A stretch of DNA of 51,957 bases from Christensenellaceae bacterium (GCA_022510765.1 JAFLSU010000007.1:28171-80127); one strand, 5' to 3'; counted from the stretch's first letter, positions 42,306 through 50,782 are shown. Numbers and translations: made by a program. Notes: generated by a model from the letters alone, not told the origin.

Positions 42306-43250
42306 TTAATCCTGCGCATGTATTGTGCGGCGCAAGCAATGCATAAAGCGATGGCTCATCAAAGCTTGAAAACCGTAGCACGAACCATTGTGCAGCTCGT
42401 TTACCGCAAGGGGGATAAGCGAATCATCGGTGGGTGCACTCGTTGGCTCGGGATCATCCGAAGGCGGCACCGTCGGCTCATCCGAGGGTTCTTGCGTGGG
42501 CGCTTCGGTCGGTACCTGAGTCGGCTTATCCGAAGGCTCATCGCTCGGTTCGGCGGTCGGCTTATCGGTGGGAACGTCCGTAGGCGCGCTAGATGGCGCT
42601 GAGGTCAGCGGGGGAGTATTCGTCGGCCTTGCGGAAGGATCGCCCGTCGGCGCCTGGGTGGGCGTATTCGTCGGCTTTACCACCGGCGGATTCGTAGATC
42701 CTACAGGTGGATTAGTAGGTCTTGCGTTCGGAGTGCTTGATCCTGCGCTGGGTGTGGAACTCGGAACTCTGGTACGAGCGTCGCCATTATAGCCGCCATT
42801 ATTATCGGTAGGCATACCCGAAGGCACAGGTGTATACTTCACTGCATCGCCGCCGCTGGGAATCCTCGTTGTTTGAGGGCCGTAGGTATCGTTTGCCCCC
42901 GTGGTCTGCTCGGCTGTCGGATCGATTACTGCGCCCGGCTCTTGCGTAATGCTGGGCGGATCGATGTTTATGGGCGTGTCATTCTGATTGCTGCCCGTGG
43001 AGCTGGATCGGATGAGCTGGATGCCGAAAATGACCAGCGCGGCGACTACTGCTATTATCCATACGACACGAAGGATTATTATGGTTCGAGACGGGCCTTG
43101 CCTGCTGGCAAATGATTGCTCGTCATACTCGAATTCGGCGTATTCCTGATCGTCAAATTCCCGTTCGCTGTACGCCTGTTCACTTTGTCCATGTTGATAG
43201 CTTTCAAAGGAATAGCCCTCCGTAAATGACGCGCTTTTTTTCTTGCTCAT
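42306..43250 (-). CDS. single-pass membrane protein with long Pro/Thr-rich extracellular region
   Basis: ATG 43250, close behind GGAGGGAGC, gives 314 residues. The first 55 are hydrophilic, rich in Tyr, Glu and Gln (repeats like YAEFEYDEQ). One membrane helix (about 57-77) follows a SRTIIILR motif, and the remaining 230 residues are dominated by Pro, Thr and Ser with repeats such as DVPTDKPTAEPSDEPSDKPT. Such stretches act as stalks or linkers on the cell surface. The last 35 residues change composition (Cys, His, Phe, Met), which is odd and might reflect a frame change near the end. No function recognised; it separates crt-hbd from citE and seems unrelated to the pathway. Confidence 0.65.
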   Translation of the reverse strand: MSKKKSASFTEGYSFESYQHGQSEQAYSEREFDDQEYAEFEYDEQSFASRQGPSRTIIILRVVWIIAVVAALVIFGIQLIRSSSTGSNQNDTPINIDPPSITQEPGAVIDPTAEQTTGANDTYGPQTTRIPSGGDAVKYTPVPSGMPTDNNGGYNGDARTRVPSSTPSAGSSTPNARPTNPPVGSTNPPVVKPTNTPTQAPTGDPSARPTNTPPLTSAPSSAPTDVPTDKPTAEPSDEPSDKPTQVPTEAPTQEPSDEPTVPPSDDPEPTSAPTDDSLIPLAVNELHNGSCYGFQALMSHRFMHCLRRTIHAQD

Positions 43251-43388
43251 GCTCCCTCCGATGCGGCATAGTTGTTTTTGATCCCTGTGCCTTTGCGGGC
43301 AAAGGTTCAAAGAACGCTACCTTTATTTATTTTATTGGACGGGCGGATATTTGTCAAGTGCGGCGGCACAGCATTTTATGGATAAGAA

Positions 43389-43428
43389 CGAACGCTCGGC
43401 ATCGGGTTTCGCCAATGCCAAGCGTTCG
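43389..43428 (-). terminator. hairpin after the hbd gene
   Basis: CGAACGCT and AGCGTTCG, then GGCAT and ATGCC, form a 13-bp stem with one mismatch; the T tract is weak. It lies 40 bases past the hbd stop. Confidence 0.6.
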
Positions 43429-43467
43429 AAACTATAAACTTCAGATTATCAGTTCATTTATCCAAAT

Positions 43468-44310
43468 TTAATAGGTGTAGAAGCCTCTTCCGCTCTTTCT
43501 TCCGAGCAGACCTGCCCGAACCATCTTGCGAAGGAGCGGACTCGTGCGGTACTTGGCATCATGCGTTTCGTTATACATGGTATCCATGATGGCCACGCAT
43601 ACATCGAGACCTATGAGATCGCCGAGCGCAAGCGGTCCCATGGGATGGTTCGCGCCGAGCTTCATTGCGGTGTCGATATCGGCGGGGGAAGCAACGCCCT
43701 CCTGAACGAGGCAGGCGGACTCATTTATCATGGGGATCAGCAGACGGTTGACGACAAAGCCGGGAGCTTCGCTGATCTCGACGGGTTCCTTGCCGATTTC
43801 AACGCTGAGTGCCTTAATGGCTTCAAACGTTTCATCGGAGGTATGCATACCGCGAATGATCTCAACAAGCTTCATGACGGTCGGCGGATTAAAGAAATGC
43901 ATACCGATGAACCTGTCCTCGCGCTTGGTAGCGGATGCGATCGCGGTGATCGAGATGGAGCTTGTATTCGTTGCAAATATCGTGCTCTCGGGGCAAAGGG
44001 AGTCGATGTTCTTGAAAACGGTGCGCTTGACATCAACGTTTTCGACGATCGCTTCAATGACGAGATCTGCATTCTTCACATTATCATAACTCGTGGTAAA
44101 GGCAAGGCAGGAGGTGATTCCTTCGGCCGCCTCCTTGGTCATCTTGCCGCGCTCGACGGCCTTGTTAATCCCGCTTTCAAGCCTTGCAGCAGAACGACCA
44201 ATTATCTCATCCGTCATATCATAGACGGTGACGTTGAATCCCTTGCTTGCGAACACCTGGGCTATACCTAAGCCCATCGCGCCTGCGCCGATAACAAAAA
44301 CGTTTTTCAT
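43468..44310 (-). CDS. hbd: 3-hydroxybutyryl-CoA dehydrogenase
   Basis: The enzyme reduces acetoacetyl-CoA to 3-hydroxybutyryl-CoA in butyrate formation. The 280-residue protein starts with the NAD(P)-binding VIGAGAMGLGIAQ (GxGxxG at residues 8-13) and has the conserved FIGMHFFNPPTVMKLVEII with its catalytic His, APGFVVNRLLIPMINE, and PMGPLALGDLIGLDV. Length and order match clostridial Hbd (about 282). The start could also be ATG 44322; 44310 fits the family N terminus. It lies 85 bases after crt, as in clostridial crt-hbd clusters, though thl, bcd and etfBA are not in the window. Confidence 0.95.
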   Translation of the reverse strand: MKNVFVIGAGAMGLGIAQVFASKGFNVTVYDMTDEIIGRSAARLESGINKAVERGKMTKEAAEGITSCLAFTTSYDNVKNADLVIEAIVENVDVKRTVFKNIDSLCPESTIFATNTSSISITAIASATKREDRFIGMHFFNPPTVMKLVEIIRGMHTSDETFEAIKALSVEIGKEPVEISEAPGFVVNRLLIPMINESACLVQEGVASPADIDTAMKLGANHPMGPLALGDLIGLDVCVAIMDTMYNETHDAKYRTSPLLRKMVRAGLLGRKSGRGFYTY

Positions 44311-44395
44311 ATTGCTAATCATACTTCCGATTTTGGGAAGTTCCTTTCCTTTTTATAATTTAGTCTTTATTGTGCTTACATTATTTTGTGCCGTC

Positions 44396-45166
44396 TCACT
44401 CACCGATGAACTCGCTCTTCGGCTGTTTCTCGACGAACGCGGTCATCGCCATGCGCTGGTCGGCCGTTTCAAAGCAGCTTCCGAAAAGCTCCGATTCTTT
44501 ATCGAGGTCGTCCCTGAGGAAGCGGGTATACCTTGAATGGAGCGCAGCCTTTGCAGCTCGAACAGCGATGGGTGCATTCGCGGCGATCGCTCCCGCAAGA
44601 GCCATGGCTTCATCCATGAGCCGTTCGGCGGGGACTACCCTGCTGACAAGTCCCATGCGCAGCGCCTCGTCGGCATTTATCACGCGGCCCGTGAAAACGA
44701 GCTCCATGGCATCCGCGCGGTTCAACGTGCGGATGAGCCTTGGATTGCCACCGAAGCCCGGAGTTATGCCAAGCCCCACCTCGGGTTGACCGAAGCGCGC
44801 GCGTTCGCTTGCTATTCGAATATCGGCGCAGAGCGACAGCTCGCAGCCGCCGCCGAGCGCATAGCCGTTCACGGCAGCGATGACGGGGAAGGGGAGGCTT
44901 TCAAGGGCTTCAAATGCGCCGTGGCCAAGCTGAGCAAATTCTACAGCTTCCGCCTTGGAAAGATTGCGCATTTCGGCAATATCGGCACCCGCAACGAACG
45001 CCTTGCCCGCGCCCGTCAGGATGAGGCAGCGCAGACTCGTATCGGCTGACAGCTCCTTAGCCATATCATGCAGGCGATGGAGCAGCTCGGAATTTATAGC
45101 ATTGAGCGCTTCGGGTCGGTTGATCGTTAGAACACCGATATGATTATTCTTTTCGTACAAGAGCAT
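44396..45166 (-). CDS. crt: enoyl-CoA hydratase (crotonase)
   Basis: Crotonase dehydrates 3-hydroxybutyryl-CoA to crotonyl-CoA. The 256-residue protein has the oxyanion-hole segments GAGKAFVAGADIAEM and GYALGGGCELSLCADIRIA, and both catalytic glutamates, Glu109 and Glu129 (in GQPEVGLGITPGFGG), spaced by 20 as in the family. ATG 45166 follows GAGGAGACAATAAA. It is the first gene of crt-hbd, and a perfect hairpin lies 49 bases upstream of the start. Use in butyrate synthesis from the acetyl-CoA produced by glutamate fermentation is the natural inference. Confidence 0.93.
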   Translation of the reverse strand: MLLYEKNNHIGVLTINRPEALNAINSELLHRLHDMAKELSADTSLRCLILTGAGKAFVAGADIAEMRNLSKAEAVEFAQLGHGAFEALESLPFPVIAAVNGYALGGGCELSLCADIRIASERARFGQPEVGLGITPGFGGNPRLIRTLNRADAMELVFTGRVINADEALRMGLVSRVVPAERLMDEAMALAGAIAANAPIAVRAAKAALHSRYTRFLRDDLDKESELFGSCFETADQRMAMTAFVEKQPKSEFIGE

Positions 45167-45214
45167 TTTATTGTCTCCTCGTGCGTTGTTAAATTTTGTG
45201 CTATATTAGGATAT

Positions 45215-45242
45215 GTATGCTTGGGGACTTCCCCAAGCATAC
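45215..45242. promoter_or_regulatory. perfect hairpin in the crt leader region
   Basis: GTATGCTTGGGG (45215-45226) and CCCCAAGCATAC (45231-45242), loop ACTT. No T run; a leader structure or operator. Confidence 0.6.
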
Positions 45243-45281
45243 TCAAGTATGGATATTATACTGTAGTAGGCCCCGAATGTA

Positions 45282-45313
45282 AAGACCGCTGACTTGGGTT
45301 TGTCAGCGGTCTT
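45282..45313 (-). terminator. terminator of msrA
   Basis: AAGACCGCTGAC and GTCAGCGGTCTT, 12-bp perfect stem; on the minus strand followed by TTTACATT. Confidence 0.6.
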
Positions 45314-45382
45314 GCATAAAGACACTTCTTGGTGCGTTCGGATGAACCGCCCATCCAAGCTAATTGCATTACGCCTAAAAGC

Positions 45383-45913
45383 TTACTGCTGCTTTTGCCA
45401 AACGTATTTCTGAGCCGCCTCAAACATTGTGGGGCTAATATGGCAGTAGCCACCAGGATTTTTCTCCAAGTATTTTTGATGGTATTCCTCCGCCGTGTAG
45501 AAATTTGACAAAGGCAAAGCCTCCACCGCCAAAGGCACGGAATACTGCTTTTGAAGTTTGGACAAGGAGGCATCGATAACGGGCTTTTGAGCAGGGTCTG
45601 TATAATAAATTCCCGTACGGTACTGCACGCCAATATCTCCCCCCTGCCGATTGACGGACACAGGATCGATCACCTTATAATATTGCTCCAAAAGCTCGGT
45701 AAGAGAGATTTTTTCCGGATCGTATTCCACCTTTACCGTCTCCGCATGGCCGGTGTTTTCGTGTTTCACTTGCTCATAGGTGGGATTTTTGGTGCTTCCG
45801 TTGGCGTAGCCAACCTCTGTCCGAACGACACCTGCCAAGCAGTCAAAATACCGCTGGGTCCCCCAAAAGCACCCGCCGGCAAGATAGATCACACAAAGCT
45901 CATTCGTTCCCAT
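45383..45913 (-). CDS. msrA: peptide-methionine (S)-S-oxide reductase MsrA
   Basis: MsrA repairs oxidised methionine in proteins. The 176-residue protein has the active-site motif GGCFWG with catalytic Cys15, then VGYANGSTKNPTYE, GHAETVKVEYDPEKISL, NRQGGDIGVQYRTGIYYTDP, and the C-terminal EYHQKYLEKNPGGYC. The resolving Cys in GGYC is present, as in many Firmicute enzymes. A GTG at 45922 is an alternative start, 3 bases from GGAAGG. No msrB is adjacent. The gene is a single unit with a terminator. Confidence 0.95.
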   Translation of the reverse strand: MGTNELCVIYLAGGCFWGTQRYFDCLAGVVRTEVGYANGSTKNPTYEQVKHENTGHAETVKVEYDPEKISLTELLEQYYKVIDPVSVNRQGGDIGVQYRTGIYYTDPAQKPVIDASLSKLQKQYSVPLAVEALPLSNFYTAEEYHQKYLEKNPGGYCHISPTMFEAAQKYVWQKQQ

Positions 45914-46018
45914 TCTTCTCACAATCCTTCCGTTTTTCTGTAGTTTTACCTACTATAAACGATTTTTATTAAAATTGCAATGAATTATTTTCTGTAAATT
46001 CTTCGTGAAAACAGAGCA

Positions 46019-46048
46019 TTGACAAAAACCGCTGGGAATGGCTATAAT
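46019..46048 (+). promoter_or_regulatory. alaS promoter
   Basis: TTGACA at 46019 and TATAAT at 46043, both perfect, 18 bases apart. The leader is about 85 bases. Confidence 0.75.
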
Positions 46049-46139
46049 GTATAATTAGGGTAGTATTATGTGTGGAAGCGATATTTTCCGCCAGGCCCAC
46101 CAATAACGCAGACAAAATCACGATTACGAGGTAATTTTT

Positions 46140-47933
46140 ATGAAATCACTGACGACGGCGGAGCTAAGAAAGCTCTTCCTGCAATTCTTCAGCGAAAAGG
46201 GGCATTCGGTCATCCCTTCCGCTTCGCTCATACCCGAGAACGATCCCACCGTTCTGTTCACGACGGCGGGTATGCATCCGCTGGTGCCGTATCTGCTCGG
46301 TGCGGCTCACCCCGCAGGCACGCGCCTGACCGATGTGCAAAAATGCGTGCGCACGGGCGATATTGACGAGGTCGGAGATAACAGCCACCTTACATTCTTC
46401 GAAATGCTTGGCAACTGGTCGCTCGGCGATTATTTTAAAGAGGAATCGATAGCGTGGAGCTGGGAATTCCTTACGGACGAAAAATGGCTTGGAATCGATA
46501 AAGACAGGCTGTATTTCACCTGCTTCGAGGGCAATGAAAACGCCCCCCGTGATACCTATTCCCACGACCGCTGGGTGGAGATGGGCGTTGACCCCTCCCA
46601 TATCTTCTATCTTGGCGCAAAGCACAACTGGTGGATACCGGGCACGAGCGGTCCCTGTGGCCCAGACACCGAAATTTTCTTCGATACAGGCAAGGAAAAA
46701 TGCTGCGATAGCTGCGATCCCTCCTGTTCCTGCGGAAAGTATCTTGAAATCTGGAACAATGTTTTCATGGAGTACTTCCAGCCGGTGAATGGTGCGCTGC
46801 GTCCGCTTGAAAAGAAAAACGTCGATACAGGCATGGGACTTGAACGCACCATCGCAACGCTTCAGGGCGCGGAGAGCGTCTATGATACCGATGCCTTTAC
46901 AAATATCATTGCAAAAATAAGCGAGCTGTCCCAAAAAGGATATCGTGATAATGCCGATACGATAAAGGCGTTTAGGATCATTGCCGACCATATCCGCACG
47001 GCGACCTTCATGCTCGGCGATCCCCGCGGCGTAACGCCTTCGAATGTCGATCAGGGCTATATCCTGCGCAGGCTCATTCGCCGTGCGCTTCGTTATGCAA
47101 TGCAGCTTGATATGCCCGAAAGAGCGCTCGGCATGATAGCGCGTACCGTCATCGAGGACTATGGTACGGTTTACCCGGAGCTTTCCGAAAACGCCGAGCG
47201 CATAGTCAAGGAGCTTGACACCGAGGAAGCGCGTTTCCAGCGCACCTTGGTCAACGGTATGCGCGAATTTGAGCGCATAAAGGGCAAGTTTGAGAACGGG
47301 ATCATCGACGGTAAGAACGCGTTCCGTCTGTTCGATACATTTGGCTTCCCAATCGAATTTACCGAGGAAATGGCTCGAGAAAATGGGCTGACGGTCGATG
47401 TGGAGGGCTTCCACGCGGCATTTGAGGAGCATCAGCAGAAATCCAAGGCGGGCGCGGAGCAGAAGTTCAAGGGCGGTCTCGCCGAAGCTACGGAGGAGAC
47501 GGCAAAGCTGCATACCGCAACGCATCTACTGCAGGCTGCACTTCGCAAAGTGCTCGATGAGAGCGTTGCTCAAAAGGGTTCAAACATCACCGCCGAACGC
47601 TTGAGGTTCGATTTCTCGTTCCCGAGGAAGGTCACGCCCGATGAGCTTGCACAGGTTGAAAAGCTTGTAAACGAAGCGATCGCGGCAGGCGTGGAAATTA
47701 CCTGCGAGGAGATGACGGTACCCGAAGCGCGCGCCAAGGGAGCGATCGGCTTGTTTGGCGATAAGTATGGCGAAAAGGTCAAGGTCTACACCATGGGCGA
47801 GTATAGCTGCGAGATCTGCGGCGGCCCCCATGCCGAAAACACGGGCGACCTCGGCACCTTTAAGATAAAGAAGGAGGAAGCCTCCAGCGCGGGCGTGCGT
47901 AGGATAAAGGCCGTTTTGCTGCCGAAGGAATGA
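46140..47933 (+). CDS. alaS: alanyl-tRNA synthetase, short form lacking the C-terminal domains
   Basis: The protein has 597 residues against about 870 for standard AlaRS. The class II catalytic domain is complete: FLQFFSEKGHSVIPSASLIP, TTAGMHPLVPYLLG, QKCVRTGDIDEVGDNSHLTFFEMLGNWS, and the GMGLERTIATLQG motif 3. The tRNA-recognition helices follow, then the editing domain with HTATHLLQ (His458 and His462) and CEICGGPHAENTGDLG (Cys557, Cys560, His564). It stops right there, without the DHHA1/C-Ala region. An unusual cluster of five Cys (188-198) sits in the catalytic domain and may bind zinc. Start at ATG 46140 behind GAGGTAATTTTT. Whether a full-length alaS exists elsewhere is unknown. Confidence 0.92.
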   Translation: MKSLTTAELRKLFLQFFSEKGHSVIPSASLIPENDPTVLFTTAGMHPLVPYLLGAAHPAGTRLTDVQKCVRTGDIDEVGDNSHLTFFEMLGNWSLGDYFKEESIAWSWEFLTDEKWLGIDKDRLYFTCFEGNENAPRDTYSHDRWVEMGVDPSHIFYLGAKHNWWIPGTSGPCGPDTEIFFDTGKEKCCDSCDPSCSCGKYLEIWNNVFMEYFQPVNGALRPLEKKNVDTGMGLERTIATLQGAESVYDTDAFTNIIAKISELSQKGYRDNADTIKAFRIIADHIRTATFMLGDPRGVTPSNVDQGYILRRLIRRALRYAMQLDMPERALGMIARTVIEDYGTVYPELSENAERIVKELDTEEARFQRTLVNGMREFERIKGKFENGIIDGKNAFRLFDTFGFPIEFTEEMARENGLTVDVEGFHAAFEEHQQKSKAGAEQKFKGGLAEATEETAKLHTATHLLQAALRKVLDESVAQKGSNITAERLRFDFSFPRKVTPDELAQVEKLVNEAIAAGVEITCEEMTVPEARAKGAIGLFGDKYGEKVKVYTMGEYSCEICGGPHAENTGDLGTFKIKKEEASSAGVRRIKAVLLPKE

Positions 47934-48016
47934 GCAGGTGTTGCTAAACACCAAAATGTTTTTTAGAATGTGCCGGCTGACTTTGGACGGAGCGTCACTG
48001 AAAGGATGCGTGTGAC

Positions 48017-48895
48017 TTGGCGAAGAAGAATACGATTTTAAAATATGACTGGCGGCTCGGCAGCGCGGATGCGGAATTCTGCGTGGACGAGAGGCTGTAC
48101 CCCAATGCGCCGATGGAAAACCTGCCGCTTCTCGCATCCATGCAATGTTCCAATGCAAAGGAAAAGGAGTTTACTAATTTGGATTTGCGGCACATGAATG
48201 AGTTTGCGTCCAAATGCGAACGCAAGCTGGGCTTCTTCTTTGCGGGCTATATCCATACCGCCGTCATGCGCAGGTATTTCATCTATCTTCCCGATGAGGA
48301 AGCAGGTTCGCATTTCACGCAGTTGGCGGAAAAGCAAAGGAATCTCGATGTGCGCGTTGAAATAAAAAGCGATCCGTCCTGGTCAGTGTATTTTAAATTG
48401 CTTTATCCCGATACGGCTAAAATGCAGACCGTGCGCAACGGCGAGATCATTAAAATGCACTATGATAACGGTGATTCCACTGCGGCACGCAGGCTGAATC
48501 TGCATATGTATTTTAAGAGCGAACCAATCCGGATGCAGTTTGAGGAAGCGGCTCGGCTCGAAGGGTTTGCAATAGGCAATACCGAGGAGAGGTATCCCGA
48601 TGGAGATCAGCACGATGAGGATCATAAAGCTGAATTTAACGCTAGTCAAACTCCTAAAGCTGATGCTAGCCATGGCGAGCATCTGCGAGCTGAATTTAAC
48701 GCTAGTCAAACTCCTAAAGCTGATGCAAGCTATGGCGAGCATCAGCTTATCTACGGAGTCGTTCTCCACCGCATCTGCGCCATGAAGAAAAGGGAAGTGG
48801 ACGCGGTCACAGTTCATGCAATACGCATCGCGGAACGTTTCGGGGGCGCGCTTGCATACTGGGATTGCCCTATAGTGCCAAGGGCGGGTAAATGA
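48017..48895 (+). CDS. DUF695 / RraB-like fusion protein with inserted tandem repeat
   Basis: TTG 48017, 9 bases from AAAGGATG, opens a 292-residue frame. Residues about 10-130 look like DUF695 (YDWRLGSADAEF, YIHTAVMRRYFIYLPD). The C-terminal half resembles the ribonuclease-E-inhibitor RraB fold: FEEAARLEGFAIGNTEER at the front and YGVVLHRICAMKKREVDAVTV, AIRIAERFGGALAYWDCPIV at the back. Between these, two copies of a 20-residue unit (AEFNASQTPKADAS-x-GEH) interrupt the domain, encoded by a 60-bp tandem repeat. DUF695 with an RraB partner domain is a known architecture, and its function is unknown. Confidence in the family is moderate. Confidence 0.6.
   Translation: MAKKNTILKYDWRLGSADAEFCVDERLYPNAPMENLPLLASMQCSNAKEKEFTNLDLRHMNEFASKCERKLGFFFAGYIHTAVMRRYFIYLPDEEAGSHFTQLAEKQRNLDVRVEIKSDPSWSVYFKLLYPDTAKMQTVRNGEIIKMHYDNGDSTAARRLNLHMYFKSEPIRMQFEEAARLEGFAIGNTEERYPDGDQHDEDHKAEFNASQTPKADASHGEHLRAEFNASQTPKADASYGEHQLIYGVVLHRICAMKKREVDAVTVHAIRIAERFGGALAYWDCPIVPRAGK
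48628..48747 (+). repeat. two 60-bp tandem repeats inside the DUF695/RraB-like gene
   Basis: Period 60, positions 48628-48687 and 48688-48747. The first 56 bases differ at 2 positions only. The unit keeps the frame (20 residues) and contains the inverted pair GCTAG and CTAGC in copy 1. Confidence 0.9.
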
Positions 48896-48982
48896 CGGAT
48901 GAATCCGTTGTTTTCATCGTGATAATCTGCTATAATTTTACTAAAATCTGTTGCGCGGAATGTCCGCGGGAAAGGAATAATT

Positions 48983-49231
48983 ATGCATTACAGCTATAAA
49001 ACCAATGGAACATGTTCCTCAAAGATAGATTTTGATATCGAGGACGGCAAACTGTACAATATCGTTTTCACAAACGGCTGCAACGGCAATCTTCAGGCGA
49101 TCGCGAATCTGCTGGAGGGCGCTGAAACGGAATTTGCAATCGAAAGGCTGAACGGCATAGCCTGCGGTCTCAAGGCCACTTCCTGCGGGGATCAGCTTGC
49201 ACAGGCGATCAAAAACGCGATAGCGGAATAG
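48983..49231 (+). CDS. TSCPD-domain protein (TIGR03905 type)
   Basis: The 82-residue protein starts at ATG 48983 behind GGGAAAGGAATAATT. It has four conserved cysteines in the pattern of the family: GTCSSKI, TNGCNGNLQAIANLLEG, IACGLKATSCGDQLAQAI. TSCPD domains also end some class II ribonucleotide reductases, where they may help activity or bind metal; the free-standing form is of unknown function. The gene is 10 bases upstream of a SpoU methyltransferase, so they form an operon. Confidence 0.85.
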   Translation: MHYSYKTNGTCSSKIDFDIEDGKLYNIVFTNGCNGNLQAIANLLEGAETEFAIERLNGIACGLKATSCGDQLAQAIKNAIAE

Positions 49232-49241
49232 CATCCGTATT

Positions 49242-50009
49242 TTGCTTATCACAAGCACGAAAAACGAAACCGTTAAGCGTCTGCGCCGTTTGAAGGAACG
49301 TGCTGCACGGCGTGAGACAGGTCTGCACCTGATTGAGGGCGAGCGGCTTGTTTTTGATGCGGTCAATTCCGAAATTCGACCTGAAACCATCATTATTGAG
49401 GACGGACGGGACGATCTGAAAGAACGCATTGCCGAACTGGGGCTTTCGTACACGCTCGTGAGCCGCCAAGTACTCGAAGCGATATGCGATACGCCTTCGC
49501 CGCAGGGCATATGCGCAAGCGTATACACTCCGGATACGACACCCCCTGATAGCTACCTGAGCGGAATGATTGTTGCGCTCGATGCGCTGCAGGATCCAGG
49601 TAATCTCGGTACCATACTGCGCACCGCTGATGCGATGGGCGCGGTCGGACTGCTCCTTGGCGAAGGCTGTACGGACGTGTATTCACCCAAGGCGATGCGG
49701 GCGGCGATGGGCAGCACCTATCATTTGCCGATTTACCGTGGTGAATTGCGCAAAGAGTTGCTAAGACTGCGCGAGCAAGGGTATAAGCTCGTTTGCGGAC
49801 ATCTGAAGGGCGAGGAGCGCATACCGGAAGTTGGACCATGCTGCGTTATCGTCATTGGAAACGAGGGAAATGGCGTTTCCGATGATATTTCCGAACTTTG
49901 CGAACTATGCAGGCTGCCGATGTACGGTCGAGCCGAGAGCTTGAATGCTTCCGTTGCGGCATCGATACTTATCTATGAGCTTGCAAAGCGGATGAGGGTC
50001 GGCGTTTAA
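49242..50009 (+). CDS. SpoU/TrmH-family RNA 2'-O-methyltransferase
   Basis: SPOUT-fold enzymes methylate ribose 2'-OH in rRNA or tRNA. The 255-residue protein begins with an RNA-binding L30e-like domain (about 1-95; starting ITSTKNETVKRLRRL) and continues with the methylase: ALDALQDPGNLGTILRTADA (motif 1), VIVIGNEGNGVSDD (motif 2), and LPMYGRAESLNASVAASILIYEL (motif 3, knot). The plan matches the rRNA enzymes of the YsgA/RlmB type in Firmicutes, but the target cannot be read. The start TTG 49242 has no ribosome site and lies 10 bases after the TSCPD stop, so it is probably translated by coupling. Confidence 0.92.
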   Translation: MLITSTKNETVKRLRRLKERAARRETGLHLIEGERLVFDAVNSEIRPETIIIEDGRDDLKERIAELGLSYTLVSRQVLEAICDTPSPQGICASVYTPDTTPPDSYLSGMIVALDALQDPGNLGTILRTADAMGAVGLLLGEGCTDVYSPKAMRAAMGSTYHLPIYRGELRKELLRLREQGYKLVCGHLKGEERIPEVGPCCVIVIGNEGNGVSDDISELCELCRLPMYGRAESLNASVAASILIYELAKRMRVGV

Positions 50010-50100
50010 ATAATAACGCAGAAGCGCGGAACGCAGGCGACTCGCTTTTTTGCTTATGTTTTAAAATAAATGTTTTTGTACTCAGGGGGATTTTTTTGAA

Positions 50101-50640
50101 ATGGGTGCCAGAAAGAACGCCTCGGTAGTGGAGATCACCGCAGAATATGCGGCGGAGCTTTTTTCAAAAAACGGGATCAACGGCACAAGCCTTGCCGACA
50201 TTGCTAAGATCTGCGGCATCAGCAAGGGAACGCTGTACTATTACTATCCGAATAAGGACTCATTGGTTCTCGACTGTGCGGGAACCTGCATAAAGCGCAT
50301 TGGCGACCGCGTTTTTTCATGGGTGGACTCGTTTTCCCGCGATGCCTCGGTGGCGGGCGTATGCTGTGGGCTTGCGTCCGTTTTTTTCTCCAATCAGGAT
50401 GAAACGCGGCTTCTTATTGAATTTCTTAACTGCGCAAACGTGGAAGCACAGTATCTGGCTCGTTCCGCCTTGGAGGAATGGAGGGTGCTTATAGAGGTCG
50501 GCGCACTGCGCCTGCCGCGTCCCGCTTCGGAGCGGCTTGCACGGCTCTCTGATTCCGTAGTCCCTCTGATCCTCGGTCTGTCCATCACGGGCGCGGACGA
50601 GCAGACAGCAAAGAACGCTCTGATCAATATGCTTAATTGA
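50101..50640 (+). CDS. TetR family transcriptional regulator
   Basis: The 179-residue protein has an N-terminal helix-turn-helix: AAELFSKNGINGTSLADIAK for helices 1 and 2, then ICGISKGTLYYYYPNKDSLVL for the recognition helix and helix 4 (about residues 15-62). The C-terminal ligand and dimer domain is poorly conserved and contains many Ala and Leu. ATG 50101 follows GGGGG at 11 bases. No divergent exporter lies beside it; its target may be its own promoter or a distant gene. A hairpin follows the stop. Confidence 0.9.
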   Translation: MGARKNASVVEITAEYAAELFSKNGINGTSLADIAKICGISKGTLYYYYPNKDSLVLDCAGTCIKRIGDRVFSWVDSFSRDASVAGVCCGLASVFFSNQDETRLLIEFLNCANVEAQYLARSALEEWRVLIEVGALRLPRPASERLARLSDSVVPLILGLSITGADEQTAKNALINMLN

Positions 50641-50698
50641 TTGTTAGTCTGCAATGATTGAATTGTATAAGACGGCTAGACTCCGGCGGTCAAGAGAA

Positions 50699-50727
50699 CG
50701 AGCGAGGAAATTGATTTTCCTCGCTCG
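50699..50727. terminator. hairpin between the TetR and surface-protein genes
   Basis: CGAGCGAGGAAA and TTTCCTCGCTCG, 12-bp perfect stem, 5-base loop, between convergent genes. Confidence 0.65.
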
Positions 50728-50782
50728 AATTCATTCATACATATTCGATTCTAATAACTTGCTTTGGTCGAAGCTTTGGTCA

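Noticed and set aside
48600..48785. second overlapping frame through the 60-bp repeat
   Set aside because: It is open only because the repeat lacks stops in that frame; the frame of the DUF695/RraB-like gene has domain matches on both sides.
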